Source: an uncultured Acetobacteraceae bacterium (lineage in GTDB: Bacteria; Pseudomonadota; Alphaproteobacteria; Acetobacterales; Acetobacteraceae). Taken from it: a stretch of 7,245 nucleotides of DNA. The DNA lies in NCBI GenBank assembly GCA_903839965.1, contig CAIMEK010000697.1, positions 1 to 7,245 on the forward strand, in the 5' to 3' direction. The translations under genes were made by a program, and so were the position numbers. Below are positions 1 to 6,013 of the stretch, piece by piece. The notes beneath the pieces were generated by a model that did no database searches, had not been told where the DNA came from, and was given only the letters and a program-made list of their open reading frames with translations. Each line of letters starts with the position of its first letter. Positions within the stretch are counted from its first letter, which is position 1.

Positions 1-1
1 C

Positions 2-157
2 CCGCCGCCCTGCGCGCCGCCCACGGAAGCGCTTCCCCTCACGCTCCCGCCGGAACCGCACCTGCCCCCGAACGCCCCGGCCTGGCTGCGCGAACGCCGG
101 CCTTCGATCGTCGTGCCCTTCCTGCCCACCAGGCGGCGCGTCGAAAAACTCGCTTGA
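2..157 (+). CDS. 3' end of an unrecognised proline-rich protein (partial)
   Basis: This reading frame is open from the window edge to a TGA at 155-157 and gives the last 51 residues of a protein that begins upstream. Nearly every codon ends in G or C, matching the real genes here, so it is probably coding and not chance. The first half is rich in proline (starts PPPCAPPTEALPL), and the tail ends in a basic stretch (FLPTRRRVEKLA). No catalytic motif or membrane segment is visible, and I do not recognise the family. It runs toward the MFS gene on the opposite strand, so the two genes converge across a 181-nt gap. The product cannot be named from this fragment. Confidence 0.6.
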   Translation, partial: PPPCAPPTEALPLTLPPEPHLPPNAPAWLRERRPSIVVPFLPTRRRVEKLA

Positions 158-338
158 CCCGGCAGTGCATGACTGCGCCCTAACTGTTACGTTATCGTAT
201 CGTATGGCGGCTAAGCGCTTGCGTCATCCGCCGTCGCAAGCCGCGCAAGGCGCTTCCCTTTCCCGCCCACACGCCTGCAACGATCCTGATTTTACCCACT
301 CCGGCGGGAGAACCCGGCGATCGACGCCCTGTTCCGCG
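158..338. other. Convergent intergenic gap
   Basis: This gap lies between the 3' end of the left-edge CDS (+) and the 3' end of the MFS gene (-), so termination signals are expected and promoters are not. It contains a relatively AT-rich patch around 181-205 with a short direct repeat (TATCG twice plus TAT, 193-205), and the hairpin listed separately at 217-241. No RNA gene or small ORF with a convincing ribosome binding site was seen. Confidence 0.5.
217..241. terminator. Possible hairpin between convergent genes
   Basis: GCTTGCG (217-223) and CGCAAGC (235-241) form a perfect 7-bp stem around an 11-nt loop. It sits between two genes that end facing each other, where a bidirectional terminator would be useful. 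Neither strand has a T-run after the stem, so it is not a classical intrinsic terminator. In such GC-rich DNA a 7-bp stem can also arise by chance. Confidence 0.25.
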
Positions 339-1775
339 CTACTCCCGCCGCCGATGCCCCGTCACGTCGTTCGCCGCATCCCGCGGCATCGAGAACGACA
401 GCGGGCACGCACTCATCGAAATCACCGCCACCACCACGAAACTCAGGCTGAAATCGCTCAACTCCGGCACCGGATGCCCGTTGAGCCCCATCGTCACCGT
501 CATCGTCGCCGCCGCAATGGAAACCCCCAGCGTCAACGAAATCTGCTGCAGCGTGCTGTACAGGCTCGTCGCCGCACTCATCCGCGCCCGCGGAATCTCC
601 CCATACGCCAACGCATTGTAAGCGGTGAACTGCAGCGACCGCAGGAACCCCCCGGCCAGCAGCACCGCATAAAGCGCCGCCACCGGCCAGCTCGGCCGGA
701 ACGCCCCGCACAGCCCCAGCAGCACCGCCGCCGCCGCCCCGTTGTACACCAGCGTGTCGCGGAACCCGAACGCCCGCAGCACCGAGGTCGCCACTGGCTT
801 CATCACCATCGCCCCGGCCGAACTGGCGAAGGTGATCAGCCCGCTCTGCACCGCACTTTGCCCGAACGTCAGCTGCAGCATCATCGGCAGCAGGAACGGC
901 ATCGCCCCCACGCCGACGCGAAACACCGTCCCCGCCGTCACCGACACCAGGAACGTCCGATACCGCAACAGCGTGAAATCGATCAGCGGCGACGGATGCC
1001 GCCGCGCATGCACCAGGTACCCCACCGCCGCCACCACGCCCACGCCCAGCGCCGACAGCGAAACCCCCAGCGGCACCGCGTCGCGCCCGGTGGTCTCCAG
1101 CCCGAACATCAGGCACGAGAGCCCCACCGCCGACAGCGCGGACCCGCGCCAGTCGAACGGCGTCTCGTTCGGCTCGCGCACGTCGTGCACGAACATCGTC
1201 ACCAGCAGAATCCCGACAATCCCGATCGGGATGTTGATGTCGAATATCCACCGCCAGGAAAAATACGTGGTGATGAACCCGCCCAGCGGCGGCCCCACCA
1301 CCGGCCCGATCAGCGCCGGCGTGGTCAGCCAGGCCATCACCGAAACCAGTTCCGTCTTGGGCACGTTACGCAACAACAGCAGCCGCCCCACCGGCACCAT
1401 CATCGCCCCGCCCATGCCCTGCAACACGCGGAACACCACCAGCTCCGGCAGCGTGTCCGCGCTGCCGCACAGCACCGACCCCAACGTGAATACCGCAATC
1501 GCGATGCGGAATACGTTGCGCGCCCCGAACCGGTCCGCCATCCAGCCGCTCGCCGGAATGAACACCGCCAGCGCCAGCAAATAGGAGGTCAGCGCCACGT
1601 TCATGCGCACCGGCTCGACGTCGAACGCATGCGCCATGGTCGGCAGCGCCGTGGCGATCACGGTGCTGTCCACGTTCTGCATGAAAAACGCACAGGCAAC
1701 GATCAGCGCGGTAATGCGGATGCGCCGACGCTCAGCCGCCCCCGATACTGCTGCGAGCTCGTCCATGTTCAGCAT
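339..1775 (-). CDS. DHA2-family MFS multidrug exporter, MdtD-like
   Basis: This is a 478-residue inner-membrane transporter of the drug:H+ antiporter-2 branch, expected to use the proton gradient to expel small toxic compounds; the substrate cannot be read from sequence. Family motifs appear in order: DSTVIATALPTMA (about residues 36-48, first helix), the motif-A loop GWMADRFGARN (77-87), RVLQGMGGAMMVPVGRL (116-132), and the motif-C antiporter signature GPVVGPPLGG (157-166) followed by WRWIFDINIPIG. The rest is a succession of hydrophobic segments consistent with about 14 helices, and the length is normal for the family. The motif wording closely resembles E. coli MdtD. ATG at 1775 is preceded by AAGG at 4-nt spacing; a second in-frame ATG at 1766 would give MDELAAV. 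The frame stays open upstream into qorA, but that part is an overlap shadow. The gene follows qorA on the same strand after a palindrome-rich 95-nt gap. Confidence 0.93.
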   Translation of the reverse strand: MLNMDELAAVSGAAERRRIRITALIVACAFFMQNVDSTVIATALPTMAHAFDVEPVRMNVALTSYLLALAVFIPASGWMADRFGARNVFRIAIAVFTLGSVLCGSADTLPELVVFRVLQGMGGAMMVPVGRLLLLRNVPKTELVSVMAWLTTPALIGPVVGPPLGGFITTYFSWRWIFDINIPIGIVGILLVTMFVHDVREPNETPFDWRGSALSAVGLSCLMFGLETTGRDAVPLGVSLSALGVGVVAAVGYLVHARRHPSPLIDFTLLRYRTFLVSVTAGTVFRVGVGAMPFLLPMMLQLTFGQSAVQSGLITFASSAGAMVMKPVATSVLRAFGFRDTLVYNGAAAAVLLGLCGAFRPSWPVAALYAVLLAGGFLRSLQFTAYNALAYGEIPRARMSAATSLYSTLQQISLTLGVSIAAATMTVTMGLNGHPVPELSDFSLSFVVVAVISMSACPLSFSMPRDAANDVTGHRRRE

Positions 1776-1777
1776 CG

Positions 1778-1794
1778 CGCCTTCTGAGAAGGCG
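1778..1794 (-). promoter_or_regulatory. Inverted repeat covering the MFS ribosome binding site
   Basis: CGCCTTCT-G-AGAAGGCG is a perfect 8-bp inverted repeat with one central base, ending 3 nt before the MFS start codon. On the minus-strand mRNA its downstream arm contains the AAGG that serves as Shine-Dalgarno. If folded (about 6 bp with a 5-nt loop), it would hide the ribosome binding site. The symmetry is seen directly; a role in translational control or as an operator is inference. Confidence 0.4.
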
Positions 1795-1860
1795 GGGGCT
1801 CCGCCCGCGACCCCCCAAGTCCGGCGCGCGCCTTCGCGCGACGGGCCGGGAGGCCCTTGG
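1792..1860. repeat. Composite palindromic GC-rich intergenic element
   Basis: Several nested stems fill most of the gap between qorA and the MFS gene: GCGGG/CCCGC (1792-1796 with 1804-1808); an outer CCAAG/CTTGG pair (1815-1819 with 1856-1860) enclosing CGCGCG-CCTT-CGCGCG (1825-1840) and GGGCC-GGGA-GGCCC (1843-1856). Two have tetraloops. From memory, the order (GGGGGCTCCGCCC, C-run, paired CCAAG/CTTGG, then GGAACCCAT) resembles short palindromic intergenic repeats common in Acetobacteraceae genomes. In qorA mRNA it would form a structured 3' end that could stabilise or terminate the transcript; in a readthrough mRNA it would be the MFS leader. Confidence 0.5.
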
Positions 1861-1870
1861 AACCCATACC

Positions 1871-2842
1871 TTAAGGCAGGAGAATGGTGCTTCCGGTGGT
1901 GCGACGGGCTTCCAATGCTTCGTGCGCCGCGGCGGCGTCCTTGAGAGCAAAAGTCTGGTTTACCCGGATCTCCACGACACCCTTGGTCACCACGTCGAAC
2001 AACTCGTTGGCGCCACGCTCCAGGTCGGCCCGCTTCGCCGTATAGGTCGCCAGGCTGGGCCGGGTGAGGAACAGGCTCCCCTTGGCGCCGAGCAGCCCAA
2101 CATCCACCGCACCCACCGGACCCGACGCATTGCCGTAGCTCACCATCATGCCGAGCGGCGCCAGGCTGTCGATGCTGGCCATGAAGGTGTCCTTGCCCAC
2201 GCTGTCGTACACCACCGGCACCATGGCGCCCCCGGTGATCCGCTTGACCTCGGCCACCAGGTCGGCATGGCCGACCACCACATGGTCGGCACCGTGCGAC
2301 CGCGCCAGCTCCGCCTTCTCCGACGTGGACACCACGCCGATCACGCTGGCGCCGAGATGCTTCGCCCACTGGCACAGGATCAGCCCGACCCCGCCGGCAG
2401 CGGCATGCACCACGATCGTCTCGCCCGCCTGCACCTTGTAGGTCCGACGCAGCAGGTACTGCGCGGTCAGCCCCTGCAGCATCATCGCCGCCGCGGTGTT
2501 GAAGTCGATGCCGTCCGGCAGCTTCACCACCCGGTCGGCCGCGAGCACGCGCTCGGTGGCATAGGCGCCGATCGGTGCGGTGGCATAGGCCACCCGGTCG
2601 CCGACCACGAAGCCCCGAACGTCATCTCCCAGTGCCGCGACGGTGCCGGAGGCTTCCATGCCGAGAATGGCCGGCAGCGCGGTCTTGTACAGGCCGGTGC
2701 GGAAATACACGTCGATGAAGTTCAGCCCCACCGCCGCGTGGCGGATCAGAACCTCTCCCGGCCCGGGTTCGGGCGTCGGCACGTCCTCCCAGCGCAGCAC
2801 TTCGGGGCCGCCAGGGGCGTGAATGCGGATGGCCTTCGTCAT
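1871..2842 (-). CDS. qorA: NADPH:quinone oxidoreductase (zinc-free MDR family)
   Basis: This 323-residue soluble protein of the medium-chain dehydrogenase/reductase superfamily reduces quinones and related electrophiles with NADPH. The N-terminal catalytic domain carries the quinone-reductase segment GLNFIDVYFRTGLY (residues 39-52). The Rossmann domain has the nucleotide-binding loop HAAAGGVG (146-153) followed by LILCQWAKHLGA, then VVYDSVGKDT, GSLFLTRPSL, and an ending ARRTTGSTILLP. I see no structural-zinc cysteine cluster, as expected for this branch. Order and wording match E. coli QorA closely, and the length is nearly identical (about 327). ATG at 2842 is supported by GGAA at a suitable distance (mRNA reads ATGGAACACCC before ATG). 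It starts 37 nt after the end of ogt on the same strand, so the two are probably one transcript. A role in detoxifying quinones or aldehydes is inferred from family knowledge. Confidence 0.95.
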   Translation of the reverse strand: MTKAIRIHAPGGPEVLRWEDVPTPEPGPGEVLIRHAAVGLNFIDVYFRTGLYKTALPAILGMEASGTVAALGDDVRGFVVGDRVAYATAPIGAYATERVLAADRVVKLPDGIDFNTAAAMMLQGLTAQYLLRRTYKVQAGETIVVHAAAGGVGLILCQWAKHLGASVIGVVSTSEKAELARSHGADHVVVGHADLVAEVKRITGGAMVPVVYDSVGKDTFMASIDSLAPLGMMVSYGNASGPVGAVDVGLLGAKGSLFLTRPSLATYTAKRADLERGANELFDVVTKGVVEIRVNQTFALKDAAAAHEALEARRTTGSTILLP

Positions 2843-2879
2843 GGGTGTTCCATCATGTCCAGCGGTTGCTTGCGTTCGT

Positions 2880-3341
2880 TCAGGGGCCGGGGTCGGCTAG
2901 CATGCGAGTCTCCAGATCGAGGAGATAGCGCTTAGTCGGCAATCCGTCGCCCCCGGAATATCCCCCGATCCCTCCCGTCGCCACCACCCGGTGGCAGGGG
3001 ATCAGAATCGGGATCGGATTGGCGCCGTTCGCCCCGCCCACCGAGCGGGGGCTGCCGCCGGCGATGCGGGCGATATCCTGGTAGCTGCGGGTCTGCCCCG
3101 GCGGGATCGTCCGCAACGCCTCCCACACCCGGCGGCGATACGCCGACCCCTCGGGCGCCAGCGGCAGGTCGAAGTCCAGGCGTCGGCCATCGAAATAGTC
3201 GTGCAGTTGGTCGCGGGCCCGCCGCAGCAGGTCGGTTTCCGTCTGGTCCCTGCCCCATCCCCAGTCGAGCGACACGATCCGCCCGGCCTCTTCGGAGAGG
3301 GTGATATCACCGACGGGCGTGTGCAGCGAAAGCTGGGGCAA
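2880..3341 (-). CDS. ogt: Methylated-DNA--[protein]-cysteine S-methyltransferase
   Basis: This 153-residue suicide DNA-repair protein moves the alkyl group from O6-alkylguanine (and O4-alkylthymine) to its own cysteine in one irreversible step. The active site PCHRV is present with nucleophile Cys116 (ILIPCHRVVATGG). Before it lies SPRSVGGANGANPIPI (97-112), which corresponds to the DNA-reading helix and arginine-finger region of the family (Arg99). After it come GGYSGGDG and KRYLLDLE, the usual C-terminal signature. A short N-terminal segment (MPQLSLHTPVGDI, then LDWGWGRDQ) is typical of the compact bacterial Ogt type without an Ada domain. The start is TTG at 3341: the frame has no ATG or GTG between the upstream stop (3405-3407) and this codon, and the expected MPQLS start falls exactly there. 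The Shine-Dalgarno is weak (GGAA about 8 nt away). It lies 114 nt after the DUF255 gene and 37 nt before qorA. Confidence 0.95.
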   Translation of the reverse strand: MPQLSLHTPVGDITLSEEAGRIVSLDWGWGRDQTETDLLRRARDQLHDYFDGRRLDFDLPLAPEGSAYRRRVWEALRTIPPGQTRSYQDIARIAGGSPRSVGGANGANPIPILIPCHRVVATGGIGGYSGGDGLPTKRYLLDLETRMLADPGP

Positions 3342-3378
3342 ACCTGGCGTTCCGGGCTCGATGGCCGAGCGGAGGTGG

Positions 3379-3408
3379 ATGGCACTGCCGCGCGGCCACG
3401 CTTGTCAA
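3379..3408 (-). promoter_or_regulatory. Possible promoter for ogt-qorA with palindromic -35 box
   Basis: On the minus strand a perfect TTGACA (3408-3403) is followed after 18 nt by TGCCAT (3384-3379), which matches the -10 consensus at only three of six positions. The predicted transcript would start about 30 nt before the TTG start of ogt. The -35 box is the centre of a small palindrome, GCTTG-A-CAAGC (3411-3401), which could be an operator or part of an mRNA hairpin after the upstream gene. The -35 match is seen directly; promoter function is inference. Confidence 0.35.
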
Positions 3409-3455
3409 GCGGCACCGCTACAAACGTCAGGCAGGCGGCCTTGGGTGGCCGGCCC

Positions 3456-5507
3456 TCACCCGTTCGTGCGGCCGCGCCGCCGCAGCCGCACGGCAAGCTC
3501 CACCGCATCGCTCACCGGCAGCTCGCAAGTGCCGCCTCGGCACACGAACGCCGCCGCCCCGCCCACCGGCGCAGCCTTGCCATGCGCCGGGTGATCGAAC
3601 GCCAGCGCCGCCCCGCTGGCCTTCAGCACGCAGATGGCGGGATCGGGAGCCGCCAGCGCCGCCCGCAGCAGGTCGGACGTGGCGGCCAGTGCCGGATCGC
3701 CCGCCACCACCACCAGCGCCCCTTCCTCCAGCAGGTCGGCGGCGGCCAACAGGGTCGGGGCGCCCACCAGCCCGTCGCCCAACCCGCCGAACGCACTGAT
3801 CAGCCGCCGGGCCTGCTCGGCCCACCGGGTCTGTCCGGTCAGGTGGAACAGCCGGGCCAGCACCTCCGCCATCAGCCCGGTCGCCGCTGGGGTGGCGTTG
3901 TCCGCCGCGGTGCGCGGCCGCGCCGCTTCCCCCAGTGGCACGTCGGCGGCGTCGCCCGCCGTGGTGAAGTAGCTGCCGTCCCCCGCGGCAAAGAACGTTT
4001 CCGCCGCTTCCGCCAGGCCGATCGCCTGCTGCAGGCGCAGCGGGTCGCCGGTCGCCTCGAACAGCGCCAGCGCGGCCCGCGCCATCGCCGCCTGGTCGTC
4101 GAGCAGGCCCGCCGCGGTGATCCGGCCGAGCCGGCGGGAATGCTGCAGGCGGCCGTCCGGCGCGCGCATCGTGGCGAGAATGCCGTCGAACGCCTCGGCC
4201 GCGCGGTCCCGCCACTCCGGGCGCCCGAACACCGCACCGGCCCGGCAGAGTGCCGCGATGGCCAGACCGTTCCAGTCGGCCAGCACCTTGTCGTCGCGCC
4301 CCGGCCGCACCCGCCGCGCGCGAGCGGCAAGCAGAATGCTCCGGGCCGCCGCCAGTTCCGCCTCCTCGGCCACGTCGTCCGGCGGCGTGACGCGCCGCAG
4401 GATGGTATGGCCTTCCCAGTTGCCGCGCGCCCCAACATCGTAGGCACGTTTGAAGGCCTCGCTGGCCGGCCCGAGCAGCACGTCGATCTCCGCCTCGGTC
4501 CAGACGTAGAACTTGCCTTCCACGCCTTCGCTGTCGGCGTCCTCCGAGGCGGCGAAGGCGGCCCGTCCGGCCTCGGCCTCGGCGGTCATGTCGCGCATCA
4601 TCCAGCCGACCGTCTCCTCGGCACGCGCGGCATAGAGCGGGTCCGGCAGGTCAGCACCGGCCAACGCCAGCAGTTCCAGCAACTGGGCGTTGTCGTACAG
4701 CATCTTTTCGAAATGCGGCACCAGCCACACCGTGTCGGTCGCATAGCGGGCGTAGCCGCCGCCCAGATGGTCGTAGATGCCGCCTTGCGACATCCGCCGC
4801 AGCAGCAGGTGCACCGCCGCCGTGCCACCGTCGCGGCCGCTGCGGAAGCTGTCCTGCCACAGGAAGCGGAAAATCGGCGCATTGGGGAATTTCGGTGCGC
4901 CCTGCAGCCCGCCGTTCGCAGAATCGACCGCGCGCAGCAAGGCGAGCGACACCGCGCCCAGGCTCGTTGGTCCGATCATCTCTCCCGGACGCGCCGCCGA
5001 CCGCACCGCCAAGGCCTGCTTGAGGGTTCCGACATTGCGCCGGATGGCCTCCGCCTCGTCGCGATACGCCTGGGCGACACCCTGCAGCACCTGGCGGAAC
5101 CCCGGTTTGCCCCAGCGGGCGGTTGGCGGGAAATACGTCCCGCCCCAGAACGGCTCGCCCTGCGGGGTGAGGAACATCGTCAGCGGCCAGCCGCCCTGCT
5201 CGCCCATGGCATGCAGCGCGCTCATGTAGAGATGATCGATGTCCGGCCGCTCCTCGCGATCGACCTTCACATTGACGTAGAGCGCGTTCATCATCGCTGC
5301 AGTGTCTGGATCCTCGAAGGATTCGTGGGCCATGACATGGCACCAATGGCAGGCCGCGTAGCCGACGGACAGCAGGATTGGCCGGTTCGACGCCTCTGCC
5401 TCGGCGAGCGCCGCCGCGCCCCAGGGACGCCAGTGCACTGGGTTGTCGGCGTGTTGCAGCAGGTAGGGCGACGCCTCGCGTCCCAGCAGGTTCTCCGGCA
5501 CGGCCAT
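3456..5507 (-). CDS. DUF255 thioredoxin-domain protein (YyaL/SPATA20 family)
   Basis: This 683-residue protein joins an N-terminal thioredoxin-like domain to a long alpha-helical region expected to fold as an (alpha/alpha)6 barrel like N-acylglucosamine 2-epimerases and some glycosidases. The family signature PENLLGREASPYLLQHADNPVHW starts at residue 4. The redox-like CHWC is at 53-56, followed by HVMAHESFED, KVDREERPDID (81-91), GGWPLT and WGGTYFPP (121-128). Later come LGGGYARYATD, VPHFEKMLYDNAQLL and DWNGLAIAAL. A family-typical cysteine pair, CRGGTC (656-661), lies near the C-terminus. No signal peptide is visible, so it is probably cytoplasmic. Length matches B. subtilis YyaL (about 689). 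An in-frame ATG 20 codons upstream exists, but 5507 is preferred because AAGGA precedes it at 6-nt spacing and homologues begin near here. The biochemical function of the family is not established. It is divergent from the ferredoxin gene. Confidence 0.94.
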   Translation of the reverse strand: MAVPENLLGREASPYLLQHADNPVHWRPWGAAALAEAEASNRPILLSVGYAACHWCHVMAHESFEDPDTAAMMNALYVNVKVDREERPDIDHLYMSALHAMGEQGGWPLTMFLTPQGEPFWGGTYFPPTARWGKPGFRQVLQGVAQAYRDEAEAIRRNVGTLKQALAVRSAARPGEMIGPTSLGAVSLALLRAVDSANGGLQGAPKFPNAPIFRFLWQDSFRSGRDGGTAAVHLLLRRMSQGGIYDHLGGGYARYATDTVWLVPHFEKMLYDNAQLLELLALAGADLPDPLYAARAEETVGWMMRDMTAEAEAGRAAFAASEDADSEGVEGKFYVWTEAEIDVLLGPASEAFKRAYDVGARGNWEGHTILRRVTPPDDVAEEAELAAARSILLAARARRVRPGRDDKVLADWNGLAIAALCRAGAVFGRPEWRDRAAEAFDGILATMRAPDGRLQHSRRLGRITAAGLLDDQAAMARAALALFEATGDPLRLQQAIGLAEAAETFFAAGDGSYFTTAGDAADVPLGEAARPRTAADNATPAATGLMAEVLARLFHLTGQTRWAEQARRLISAFGGLGDGLVGAPTLLAAADLLEEGALVVVAGDPALAATSDLLRAALAAPDPAICVLKASGAALAFDHPAHGKAAPVGGAAAFVCRGGTCELPVSDAVELAVRLRRRGRTNG

Positions 5508-5513
5508 GGGCGG

Positions 5514-5518
5514 TCCTT
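5514..5518 (-). promoter_or_regulatory. Ribosome binding site fixing the DUF255 start
   Basis: AAGGA on the minus strand, 6 nt before the ATG at 5507. It supports this start over the in-frame ATG at 5567, which would add 20 residues (MFGSIRTPYLQSTHRMQGPP) that look unlike the family N-terminus. Confidence 0.7.
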
Positions 5519-5539
5519 GCATCCGATGCGTCGATTGCA

Positions 5540-5574
5540 GATAGGGTGTCCGGATCGACCCAAACACCCTTATC
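5540..5574. promoter_or_regulatory. Near-perfect inverted repeat in the divergent intergenic region
   Basis: GATAGGGTGT (5540-5549) and ACACCCTTATC (5564-5574) are inverted copies that differ by one extra base, separated by 14 nt. The repeat lies 33-67 nt upstream of the DUF255 start and about 95 nt upstream of the ferredoxin start, a usual place for a dimeric regulator to bind or for a leader hairpin in the DUF255 mRNA. No convincing -35/-10 pair was found on either strand beside it. The symmetry is seen directly; the function is inference. Confidence 0.45.
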
Positions 5575-5634
5575 GGCAGGCCGAACCGTCTGCATGGGTG
5601 GAGAGTGGTTTCGACGTGTTAACAATATGCCGTC

Positions 5635-5662
5635 GCGGCGCTGTCGCCGCCGGCCAGCAGGA
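5635..5662 (+). promoter_or_regulatory. Leader hairpin and ribosome binding site of the ferredoxin gene
   Basis: GCGGCG-CTGT-CGCCGC (5635-5650) is a perfect 6-bp all-GC stem with a tetraloop. It is followed 8 nt later by AGGA (5659-5662), which sits 6 nt before the ATG at 5669 and supports that start. An AT-rich stretch just upstream (GTGTTAACAATATG, 5617-5630) is the best place for a -10 region, though no good -35 pairs with it. The hairpin may be a 5' leader structure or merely a product of base composition. Confidence 0.35.
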
Positions 5663-5668
5663 CTCTGA

Positions 5669-6013
5669 ATGACCGGTCATCGCCAGCCCGACGATCCGCC
5701 GCTCTATTACGAGACGCATATTTTCGTGTGTTGCAACCGCCGTCCCGAAGGGCACCCGCGGGGTTCTTGCGCGGCCCAGGGCTCGGAGCGGTTGCGCGAC
5801 TACATGAAGGTGCGCGCCAAGGAGCTTGGCCTGCCACGCGTGCGGGTGAACCAGGCAGGGTGCCTCGACCGTTGCGAGTCGGGGCCGTGCGTGGTGATCT
5901 ATCCGGAGGGGGTCTGGTACCGGGTGGCAAGCCGGGAAGACGTCGATGCTGTGCTGGAGCGCCATGTCCGCGACGGCGGGCGGGTGCCCGAGTTGTTCCT
6001 TGCGCCTGAGTGA
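5669..6013 (+). CDS. Thioredoxin-like [2Fe-2S] ferredoxin
   Basis: This small (114-residue) soluble iron-sulfur protein has the thioredoxin-fold ferredoxin layout found in the NuoE C-terminal domain and in Aquifex-type ferredoxins. After the first strand ETHIFVCCN come Cys21/Cys22 and Cys34, then a helix (SERLRDYMKVRAKELG), then VRVNQAGCLDRCESGPCVVIYPEGVWY with Cys65, Cys69 and Cys74. The likely cluster ligands are one of Cys21/22, Cys34, Cys65 and Cys69. The redox partner is unknown. The start at 5669 has AGGA at 6 nt. Its stop codon lies inside the first codons of mnmE, so the two are very probably one operon, with this gene first. The DUF255 gene is divergent from it. The cysteine pattern makes the family assignment firm; any link to tRNA modification rests only on position. 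Confidence 0.93.
   Translation: MTGHRQPDDPPLYYETHIFVCCNRRPEGHPRGSCAAQGSERLRDYMKVRAKELGLPRVRVNQAGCLDRCESGPCVVIYPEGVWYRVASREDVDAVLERHVRDGGRVPELFLAPE

Noticed and set aside
193..205. TATCG direct repeat as a possible tandem repeat or promoter
   Set aside because: Fewer than three copies of a 5-nt unit, and no gene start lies downstream on either strand.
165..1787. A 540-codon open frame on the + strand opposite the MFS gene
   Set aside because: Its product is extremely rich in Arg, His, Pro and Gln and lacks domain motifs; the opposite strand encodes a clear 14-helix transporter.
1776..2375. N-terminal extension of the MFS protein by 200 residues
   Set aside because: The extension overlaps qorA out of frame and reads as Gly/Arg-rich noise. 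The family N-terminus and a ribosome binding site place the start at 1775.
5508..5567. 20-residue N-terminal extension of the DUF255 protein
   Set aside because: The ATG at 5507 has AAGGA at 6 nt and matches the family start; the extension would also run through the inverted repeat at 5540-5574.
2991..5672. An 893-codon open frame on the + strand opposite the DUF255 and ogt genes
   Set aside because: It is a low-complexity product of Arg, His, Gln and Pro codons with no recognisable motif, antisense to genes with clear family signatures. Long antisense frames are usual in very GC-rich DNA.
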